Shown here: one piece after another, positions 1-5,080 of the stretch
How positions within the stretch are numbered: the first letter of the stretch is position 1
Layout of the letters: every line of letters begins with the position of its first letter
Source: Thermoplasmata archaeon
GTDB taxonomy: Archaea; Thermoplasmatota; Thermoplasmata; Lutacidiplasmatales; UBA184
Assembly (NCBI GenBank): GCA_013044425.1
Contig: JABEUK010000087.1
Coordinates: 1 to 7,284 of the forward strand
Direction: 5' to 3'
Length of the DNA stretch: 7,284 nucleotides
Program-made: the position numbers and the translations under genes
Notes under the pieces: generated by a model
What the model was told of the DNA's origin: nothing
Databases searched by the model: none
Seen by the model: only the letters and a program-made list of their open reading frames with translations

Positions 1-22
1 GGTCGAGGAAGAGCGCCCGCAC
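1..22 (-). CDS. Possible start of a further minus-strand gene, cut by the window edge
   Basis: After the ACT gene stops, a GTG at 22-20 on the minus strand opens a frame reading M-R-A-L-F-L-D before the window ends. The pattern (basic residue, then hydrophobic beta strand, then Asp) is what the first strand of many HAD-like phosphatases looks like, but seven codons cannot identify a family. No ribosome binding site is visible. The GTG also lies in the 3' arm of the hairpin at 16-38, which argues against it as a start. A guess only. Confidence 0.15.
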
Positions 23-38
23 AAGAGGCTTGCGCGGG
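16..38 (-). terminator. Hairpin just after the ACT gene, possible 3'-end or termination structure
   Basis: Read on the minus strand, CCCGCGCAAG - CCT - CTTGTGCGGG forms a continuous 10-bp stem with one G-U wobble and a three-base loop. It begins 8 bases after the ACT gene's stop codon. On the plus strand the wobble becomes an A-C mismatch, so the fold is better in the RNA of the ACT gene, which supports that orientation. What follows is pyrimidine-rich (CTCTTCCTC) rather than a pure U tract. Archaeal termination usually relies on U tracts, so the role may be 3'-end protection rather than termination. Confidence 0.45.
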
Positions 39-46
39 GAGAGTGC

Positions 47-535
47 TCACATGAGGAACCCTACCGATTCCGTGGGGATCGTGGGTACCGCCGCGACCAG
101 GTCGGCGTTACTGAGCAGCTGTTCGGCGTACTGGGAGATCACGCCCGCCTGCTGGAGAACTTTGCGCGTCCGTCCGAGGTCGGTCGCCGAGAGCGCGACC
201 AGTGCCCGGCCGTTGTCGCGCGCGAGGAGGATCGCGACGTTCTGGATGTTGATCTTCTCCTGCGCGAGGGTCTCCAAGACCTTGAGAAACACTCCCGCCC
301 GGTCCTCGAGGCGGATCACGAGCATCTCGCGGAGCTCGACCTCGTACTCGGCCTCCGAGAGAAGCCGATGGGCTCGTTCGGGGTCGTTGACGATGAGGCG
401 GACCCGCCCGCGGCTCGGAGTGGAGTCCACGCTGATCGCCGCGAGATTAATGCGCTCCTTCGCGAGGACGCGGGCGACTCCCGCGAGGGCACCGGGCCGG
501 TTCGGTAGCGTGAGCGAGATCTCCTGAACCGTCAT
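47..535 (-). CDS. Tandem ACT-domain protein (putative amino-acid-sensing regulator)
   Basis: A 162-residue protein with two ACT domains, about residues 3-70 (motif LTLPNRPGALAGVARVLA, then INLAAISV) and 73-135 (RLEDRAGVFLKVLETLA, then INIQNVAIL). It ends in a tail of about 27 residues (QYAEQLLSNADL and onward). ACT domains are small beta-alpha-beta folds that bind amino acids, often at dimer interfaces, in the cytoplasm. Proteins made only of two ACT domains are common in archaea and bacteria and are usually annotated as amino-acid-binding or regulatory; no catalytic domain is fused here. The ATG at 535 is chosen because the first ACT domain begins immediately after it. A TTG at 565 in the same frame would add ten residues (MPAGLSEPYR) and fits the TATA box at 615-623 better. 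Neither start has a clear Shine-Dalgarno. The gene is divergent from the pilus run, and no functional link to it can be shown. The ligand is unknown. Confidence 0.88.
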   Translation of the reverse strand: MTVQEISLTLPNRPGALAGVARVLAKERINLAAISVDSTPSRGRVRLIVNDPERAHRLLSEAEYEVELREMLVIRLEDRAGVFLKVLETLAQEKINIQNVAILLARDNGRALVALSATDLGRTRKVLQQAGVISQYAEQLLSNADLVAAVPTIPTESVGFLM

Positions 536-614
536 CCGATACGGTTCCGATAGGCCCGCAGGCAAGAAAAATCTAGCGCTGGGGTCCGAATCGCGCTTCC
601 ACTCCCGCCTTACG

Positions 615-623
615 TATTTATAA
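615..623. promoter_or_regulatory. AT-rich TATA box in the divergent intergenic region
   Basis: TATTTATAA on the plus strand, or TTATAAATA on the minus strand, is the only good archaeal TATA-like element in a very G+C-rich gap. On the minus strand it matches the archaeal consensus closely. Initiation about 25-28 bases downstream would fall near 590, that is 25 bases before the TTG at 565 and 55 before the ATG at 535. On the plus strand the same box would place initiation near 645-650, about 30 bases before the pilin ATG at 679. Neither side has an obvious purine-rich BRE. One box may serve both genes, or the pilus run may use a second element that cannot be recognised here. Confidence 0.6.
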
Positions 624-649
624 CCGGCATCGGGTCGATTGACCTGCTA

Positions 650-662
650 GGACGGAGGGTCC
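650..662 (+). promoter_or_regulatory. Hairpin presenting GGAGG in its loop, in the pilin leader
   Basis: GGAC-GGAGG-GTCC gives a 4-bp stem whose five-base loop is exactly a Shine-Dalgarno core. It lies about 20 bases before the pilin ATG at 679, too far for a standard ribosome binding site unless folding shortens the distance. No closer ribosome binding site exists, and the frame is closed upstream by TGA at 640-642 with no alternative start before 679. The hairpin is also at the predicted 5' end of the transcript. Its function is inferred. Confidence 0.3.
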
Positions 663-673
663 GAGCCGGGCCA

Positions 674-685
674 CCCCCATGGGGG
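674..685 (+). repeat. Perfect 12-bp palindrome CCCCCATGGGGG over the pilin start codon
   Basis: The pilin start codon ATG (679-681) sits at the centre of CCCCCATGGGGG. In RNA this could fold as a CCCC/GGGG stem with CATG as its loop, placing the start codon in the loop of a small G-C hairpin. That could dampen initiation or make it depend on an upstream helper. It could also be chance in G+C-rich DNA. Confidence 0.45.
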
Positions 686-1614
686 GCAGCAACCTCGCAC
701 GCGAGAGACGTCGGTATCGCCGGTTTCGTCACCTGCGCCGGTCCCGGCGCGGCGTGGCGACGGTGATCGGGGCGTTGCTCGTGGTCGTGATCTTCTTCAC
801 GATCTTTGGAGTGTTCCTGACCCAGACGATCCCCATCTGGATGGGCCAGAACGAGACCTCCTGGACCAACAGCGGCGAAATGTCGATGGCCGCGTTCAAG
901 ACCGATGTCGATCTCCAGTACTCCCTCGGGGCCTCCCCCGTCTATTCCGTCCCGTTCTCGCTGAGCAGTTCGGGGGTCCCTGTCCTGGCAAGTCCGACCC
1001 AGGGATCGCTCCTCTTCACGGGAGGCGGAAGCACCGCCTATGCGAATCTGACGATCTCGGCCGGCCCGGGCACGATCCCGTACGCGCAGAACGTGTCGAC
1101 CGGGACGCTCACGATGAACCTCCCGAACCGCTACGCAAGCCCCGAAACGCTCGCCTTCCAGAACGACGCCGTCATCCGGGTCCCGAACGGGGCCCCTCCC
1201 ACGATCGCCTTCTCTCCGCTGTTCGCGCTCCGTCACATGCCCGGGAACACTTCCCTCGCCCTGGTCCTCCTGAATACGGTCGGGGCCGAGCGGAGCACCA
1301 GTGCACCAGGCACCCAACCCGTGAGCAGCACCCTTCTCGCCCGCTCGGTGATCACGACCCACGACCTCTTCGGGGCCAACGGCTCGGCCGGATCCTTCGG
1401 GGTGACCCTGCGCATCGGTTCGATCTACGCCTGTGCCTGGGAGGAGTACTTCGCGAACGCGCTGTCCGTCTCGGGGATCGCCCCCGGCAGCTACACCTTG
1501 AGCGGCCCCACGACCGGCTGCGCCGGAACGGTGCTCTTGACCCTCACCTCCGTAAGCTTCTGCACGCTCTATCTCGCCGAGATCGACATCGCGGTCGGCT
1601 CCGGATCCCCGTAG
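679..1614 (+). CDS. Archaeal type IV pilin-like protein with class III signal peptide
   Basis: A 311-residue secreted filament-type subunit. The N-terminus is a very basic leader of about 25 residues (11 or more Arg), then R24-G25-V26 and the hydrophobic stretch VATVIGALLVVVIFFTIFGV at about 26-48. This is the tripartite class III (prepilin) signal of archaeal pilins, with predicted cleavage after G25 and the hydrophobic segment kept as the filament core helix. The remaining 260 or so residues are Ser/Thr/Gly/Pro-rich and probably a beta-rich extracellular domain. There are five N-glycosylation sequons (N58, N123, N138, N190, N234) and three cysteines near the C-terminus (C252, C281, C295). 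The protein is longer than many archaeal pilins of 120-200 residues, so it could be a large major pilin, a minor or tip pilin, or an adhesin. The ATG is the only start upstream of the leader. It is first in the run, 8 bases before ATPase 1, in the usual place for the substrate of the machine. No prepilin peptidase is in the window. Confidence 0.85.
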   Translation: MGGSNLARERRRYRRFRHLRRSRRGVATVIGALLVVVIFFTIFGVFLTQTIPIWMGQNETSWTNSGEMSMAAFKTDVDLQYSLGASPVYSVPFSLSSSGVPVLASPTQGSLLFTGGGSTAYANLTISAGPGTIPYAQNVSTGTLTMNLPNRYASPETLAFQNDAVIRVPNGAPPTIAFSPLFALRHMPGNTSLALVLLNTVGAERSTSAPGTQPVSSTLLARSVITTHDLFGANGSAGSFGVTLRIGSIYACAWEEYFANALSVSGIAPGSYTLSGPTTGCAGTVLLTLTSVSFCTLYLAEIDIAVGSGSP

Positions 1615-1620
1615 GGAGGG
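1615..1620 (+). promoter_or_regulatory. Ribosome binding site of ATPase 1
   Basis: GGAGGG directly follows the pilin TAG and ends two bases before the ATG at 1623. The spacing is shorter than usual, but this is the only start near the head of the frame with such a motif, so it decides for 1623 over the internal Met37. Confidence 0.6.
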
Positions 1621-1622
1621 CG

Positions 1623-3179
1623 ATGAGCGGCGCGAGGCGAACGATCCTGGTCCCGTCCGCTCTCGATTCCTCCGCCGGCGAACGAGAGCTGCAGCGAACG
1701 GCGATCGATCCACCCTACAGTGCGGTCCGGATGCTGCTCGACCGGGCGACCGAGACCCCTCGTTACGAGGTGCTCGAGGCCACGCTCTCCTCGGAGGAAC
1801 AACGCGTTGCCGAGGAACTGCGCGCGGCGCTTCCCCACATCCTCCCGGGCGAGCACCGCCCTCGGCCGCCGCGCGAACGGGCCGAGCGCGTACGGGGGAT
1901 CGCCGAGGAGTATCTCGACTCCCACCACCACGCGCTCGAGCACGACGCTCGGGGACGGATCGTCCACGACCTCCTACGCGATACCCTCGGGTACGGGCCG
2001 ATCGACGCGATGATGCAGGAGCCTGAGGTCGAAGACATTTCCTGCGACGGGGTCGGTGTCCCCCTCTACGTCTTCCACGCGCGCTACGAATCGATCCCCA
2101 CGAACGTGTGCTTTCCGGAGGAACACGCGCTCGACTCCTTCGTTCTCCTTCTCGGGCAGCGATGCGGACGATCGCTCAGCGTCGCGCGGCCGATCCTCGA
2201 TGGAACCACCCCCGAGGGCCATCGCGTCCAGGCAACGTACGGCCGAGAGGTGACGAGCCGCGGAGCGAGCTTCACGATCCGCCGGTTCCGCGACCGACCG
2301 TTCACTCCGGTCGACCTCGTCCTTTCGGGCACCGTGAACGAGGAGATGCTCGCCTACCTGTGGCTCGGCGCCGAGCATGGCGAGTCGCTGATCGTCTGCG
2401 GAGGGCCCGGTGCCGGGAAGACCAGCACGCTCAACGCGATCGCCGTGTTCATCGCTCCATCGGCGAAGATCGTCTCGATTGAGGATGTGCGCGAGCTCCA
2501 TCTCCCGCACGAGAACTGGGTCGCGACGGCGACCCGCGACGGGATCGGGGACCGCGGACCCGACGGCAAGAGCCTCGGAGAGATCGACATGTTCGATCTC
2601 GTCCGGGCGGCGCTGCGCCAGCGCCCGAGCCACATCCTGGTCGGCGAGGTGCGCGGACGCGAGGCCTACGCGATGTTCCAGGCGATGGCGACCGGACACG
2701 CCACGTACGCCACGATGCACGCCGACAGCGTGCGCTCCATGGTCGCACGGCTCGAGAACCCCCCCATCCGGGTGCCGCGCGTGCTCCTCTCCTCGTTGCG
2801 GCAGGTCGCGGTCGAGGCCCAGGTCCAGACGAACCGCGGGACCGTGCGGCGGCTCCTCCAGATCGTCGAGATCGTCCGCCTCGAGCCCGAGACCAACGAG
2901 CTCGTCACCAACCCCGTCTACGAATGGGACGCGACGACGGATTCGTTCCACTTCCAGGGCCACTCCTACCTGCTCGATCGAGTCGCGGTCGCCACGCACC
3001 GCTCCGTGGAGGAGATGCATGCCGAGTTCGAGCGACGGGTCCGGGTGATCCGCTTCCTCGTCGAGCAACGGATCACGGACTATCGAGAACTCTGGCGCCC
3101 GATCGCGGAGTACTACCGGGATCCCGGCGCCCTTCTCGAGCGCATCGAGCGCGCCTCGCGCGGAGGGAAGCGACCGTGA
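1623..3179 (+). CDS. Type II/IV secretion ATPase 1 (ArlI/PilB/TadA superfamily)
   Basis: A 518-residue cytoplasmic P-loop ATPase expected to form a hexamer that powers pilin insertion or extraction at the membrane platform. An N-terminal domain at about 45-235 carries the archaeal-type signatures LGYGPID (122-128) and EDISCDG (137-143), and SFTIRRF (216-222). The RecA-like domain follows: Walker A GGPGAGKTS (260-268, Lys266), Asp box IVSIEDVREL (283-292), Walker B ILVGEVRG (338-345, Glu342) and His box ATMHADS (363-369, His366). All catalytic motifs are intact. A C-terminal extension of about 90 residues ends in IAEYYRDPGALLERI, a motif that recurs in ATPase 2. The Walker A loop (P-G-A-G) differs from the T-A-S-G form common in archaeal members and present in ATPase 2. 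The length is close to that of ArlI-type proteins. It overlaps the next gene by four bases (GTGA), so it is probably translationally coupled to the platform genes. Confidence 0.93.
   Translation: MSGARRTILVPSALDSSAGERELQRTAIDPPYSAVRMLLDRATETPRYEVLEATLSSEEQRVAEELRAALPHILPGEHRPRPPRERAERVRGIAEEYLDSHHHALEHDARGRIVHDLLRDTLGYGPIDAMMQEPEVEDISCDGVGVPLYVFHARYESIPTNVCFPEEHALDSFVLLLGQRCGRSLSVARPILDGTTPEGHRVQATYGREVTSRGASFTIRRFRDRPFTPVDLVLSGTVNEEMLAYLWLGAEHGESLIVCGGPGAGKTSTLNAIAVFIAPSAKIVSIEDVRELHLPHENWVATATRDGIGDRGPDGKSLGEIDMFDLVRAALRQRPSHILVGEVRGREAYAMFQAMATGHATYATMHADSVRSMVARLENPPIRVPRVLLSSLRQVAVEAQVQTNRGTVRRLLQIVEIVRLEPETNELVTNPVYEWDATTDSFHFQGHSYLLDRVAVATHRSVEEMHAEFERRVRVIRFLVEQRITDYRELWRPIAEYYRDPGALLERIERASRGGKRP
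3162..3167 (+). promoter_or_regulatory. Ribosome binding site that sets the GTG start of platform protein A
   Basis: GGAGGG within the last codons of ATPase 1 ends 8 bases before GTG 3176-3178. It supports that GTG over the upstream ATG at 2924, which merely opens the same frame inside the ATPase gene. Confidence 0.65.
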
Positions 3180-4114
3180 TCCCGGCGATCGCCGAGCCAA
3201 CGATTGAGCCGATCGTGTCGTCGCGAGCGACCGGACGGCCACGGCTCACCGCCTTCGAACGCTGGGCCTGGAAGGTCTTCGGCCGCCGTGCCGCGCGCGC
3301 GCCACCGAACGAGACGCTGGATCAGCGACTCCTGCAAGCGCACAGCGGGCGGACGGCCCCGGAGCATCTCGCTCTCGTTTTCGCCGGGACGCTGGTCGGG
3401 GCCGTCGTGAGCATCGTCCTCGGTGGGATCTTGTTCTGGCGGCTCTCCGTCGCCGCGCCGATCTCGCTGGCGCTGATCCTCGGCGTTCTCGTCGCCTTCG
3501 CCGGCACCGTCCTCACGTACCAGGTCCTCTCCTTCGAACCGGCGAGCCACGCGCGGCAGCGGGGGCAAGCGATCGACCGTCAGCTCTCCTCCGCGGTGAA
3601 CTTCGTCAGCGCGATGAGCTGCGCCGACGTCCGCGTCGATGAGATCTTTCGCGAGCTCGCAGAGCAGCCGCTCTACGGGGAGGTCGCGGAGGAGGCGACC
3701 TGGATCGCGCGGGACACCGACCTTCTGGGGACCGACATCCTCACGGCCCTGCACCGTGCCGCGCGTCGCAGCCCCTCCCGCCGGTTCCAGGAGTTCCTCC
3801 AGGGGATCGTGGCGACGGCCGAGGGCGGTGGCGATCTCAAGCCGTACTTCCTGAACAAGTCCGAGCAGTACGAGCGGGAAGGAGCGATCTCGAGCCAGCA
3901 GGGACTCGAACGCATGGGGATCTTCGCCGAGGCGTTCGTGACCGTCGCCGTGGCGTTCCCGCTGTTCCTGATCGTGATCCTGGCGGTCTTCTCGATGGTG
4001 GACGGAACGAACCCCACGCTGATTCTGACCCTTTGGGCGACCGTGCTCGGTCTGATCCCGGCGACCCAGCTCGCCTTCGGAGTGATCTCCCACGGCCTCT
4101 CGGAGCGACTGTGA
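3176..4114 (+). CDS. T2SF-domain membrane platform protein A (ArlJ/TadB-like, half size)
   Basis: A 312-residue polytopic membrane protein, probably one half of the inner platform that receives the pilin and contacts the ATPase. The first 62 or so residues are cytoplasmic and basic. Predicted membrane segments are at about 65-89, 92-118, 250-273 and 281-303. Between the second and third lies a cytoplasmic helical T2SF domain (about 135-245) containing LSSAVNFVSAM, PLYGEVAEEATWIARDTDLLGTDIL, then RRSPSRRFQEFLQGIVATAEGGGDL. The RxPSxxFxxFLxG...GGDL pattern is typical of the first half of archaeal ArlJ/PilC platforms. ArlJ-type proteins are usually around 500 or more residues with two T2SF domains; this one has one and is completed by the next gene. 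The GTG start overlaps the ATPase 1 stop as GTGA and has a GGAGGG nearby. No frameshift signature is seen: both genes have their own start and binding site, so the split looks genuine. Confidence 0.88.
   Translation: MIPAIAEPTIEPIVSSRATGRPRLTAFERWAWKVFGRRAARAPPNETLDQRLLQAHSGRTAPEHLALVFAGTLVGAVVSIVLGGILFWRLSVAAPISLALILGVLVAFAGTVLTYQVLSFEPASHARQRGQAIDRQLSSAVNFVSAMSCADVRVDEIFRELAEQPLYGEVAEEATWIARDTDLLGTDILTALHRAARRSPSRRFQEFLQGIVATAEGGGDLKPYFLNKSEQYEREGAISSQQGLERMGIFAEAFVTVAVAFPLFLIVILAVFSMVDGTNPTLILTLWATVLGLIPATQLAFGVISHGLSERL
4102..4105 (+). promoter_or_regulatory. Ribosome binding site of platform protein B
   Basis: GGAG ends five bases before GTG 4111-4113, which overlaps the preceding TGA as GTGA. 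This short motif and the overlap geometry, identical to that of the previous gene junction, fix the start. The upstream ATG at 4033 in the same frame lies inside the previous gene. Confidence 0.5.
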
Positions 4115-5079
4115 GCGCCGAGGAGGCCCCGTTCGCCTGGACGGGACGCCGCGCGCTCCGCTCCGGGACGCCGTACGCTGGGGTCGCGGAGGCGGGGCGG
4201 GATCGGCAGATTCTGTACATCGGTGCCACGGTCGCCTTGGGGATGTGGATCGTAGCGATCCTCAATGCGGCCGGGATCCTTTCGATCCAGCTGCGTCCGG
4301 GGGAGGGGGTGCGGTGGAACCCCACGGTGGACTTCTTCGTTCTCGGCCTCCTCGCGCTCCTCGGCCCGTACGGCGCCGCGAGCGCAATCCGCTTCCATCG
4401 TGTCGAGGAGCTCGAGCGCCGCCTCCCGGATTTCCTGCGGGACGTGGCGGAGTCCGGGCGCTTCGGCCGGACCTTGCCCGAGGCGATCACCGTCGCCGCT
4501 GCCGGCCACTATGGTCCTCTCACCCCTGAGATACGGAAGATGGCGGCCCAGATCGAGTGGGGGGTCCCGGTCTCGACCGCGCTCGAGCGCTTCGCGCATC
4601 GGGTCCCGACACCGATCGTGCGCAAGGCCGTAGCGATCCTGATCCGCGCCCACGCGGCCGGGGGAAACTACGGAGACGTGCTCACCCGTGTCGCGCACGA
4701 TACCCGGACCGAGCAGCTCGCCGTCGAGCGTCGCCGAGCGTCCATGCTCACGTACGTGGCGGTCGTCTACCTCGCATTCGGTGTCTTCCTCGTCACCATC
4801 TACGTGCTCGCGGCCGTGTTCCTGCCGCAGATGCTTACGGCCAACCCGGGAGCCTTCGGGGCCGTATACAGCGGGCTGGGGATTACGGCCCCGTTGGTCA
4901 CGACCCTCCTGCTCGCCTTGCTCGTCGCGGTCATCGTCCATGCGGTGGGGGATGGGATGGTCGCCGGGATCCTGTACCGCGGGCACCTCGTGGATGGATT
5001 TCTCCACGTGACGATCCTTCTCGCGGTTGGGTGGACCGTGATGCGATTCGTCGTTCCGATCGTAGGAGGGAACGGTTAG
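4111..5079 (+). CDS. T2SF-domain membrane platform protein B (ArlJ/TadC-like, half size)
   Basis: A 322-residue membrane protein matching the second half of archaeal double-T2SF platforms. Predicted membrane segments are at about 34-58, 73-93, 212-240, 258-281 and 296-316. The T2SF domain (about 98-210) opens with LERRLPDFLRDVAESGRFGR, continues TLPEAITVAA and HYGPLTPEIRKMAAQIEWGV, then PTPIVRKAVAILIRAHAAGG and NYGDVLTRVAHDTR. The LPDFLRD and GPLTPEI signatures are well conserved in this family. Together with protein A it probably forms a two-subunit platform, as TadB and TadC do in bacterial Tad systems and as the paired membrane proteins of methanococcal Epd pili appear to do. Its stop is one base before the start of ATPase 2. 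The GTG start gives an N-terminus that is cytoplasmic and without a signal peptide. Confidence 0.88.
   Translation: MSAEEAPFAWTGRRALRSGTPYAGVAEAGRDRQILYIGATVALGMWIVAILNAAGILSIQLRPGEGVRWNPTVDFFVLGLLALLGPYGAASAIRFHRVEELERRLPDFLRDVAESGRFGRTLPEAITVAAAGHYGPLTPEIRKMAAQIEWGVPVSTALERFAHRVPTPIVRKAVAILIRAHAAGGNYGDVLTRVAHDTRTEQLAVERRRASMLTYVAVVYLAFGVFLVTIYVLAAVFLPQMLTANPGAFGAVYSGLGITAPLVTTLLLALLVAVIVHAVGDGMVAGILYRGHLVDGFLHVTILLAVGWTVMRFVVPIVGGNG
5064..5070 (+). promoter_or_regulatory. Ribosome binding site of ATPase 2
   Basis: AGGAGGG within the last codons of platform protein B, 10 bases before ATG 5081. It is the strongest Shine-Dalgarno in the run and supports the full-length start despite the low-complexity first 40 residues. 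Confidence 0.65.
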
Positions 5080-5080
5080 C

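Noticed and set aside
610..1713. A 367-codon minus-strand frame opposite the pilin
   Set aside because: Low-complexity Arg/Gly/Asp-rich translation, no ribosome binding site or domain. The plus-strand protein has a clear signal peptide and transmembrane segment.
2924..3175. N-terminal extension of platform protein A from the ATG at 2924
   Set aside because: These 84 codons are inside ATPase 1 and show no domain features. The GTG at 3176 has a good binding site and an overlap geometry that matches the next junction.
1974..3242. A 422-codon minus-strand frame opposite ATPase 1
   Set aside because: Same reasoning: a compositional shadow of a well-supported gene. Its similarity to the frame opposite ATPase 2 only reflects the paralogy of the sense genes.
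679..5079. Interpretation of the locus as an archaellum (arl/fla) operon
   Set aside because: There is no ArlH, ArlF, ArlG or ArlC/D/E-like gene, the platform is split, and two ATPases are present. A pilus or Tad/Epd-like system fits better.
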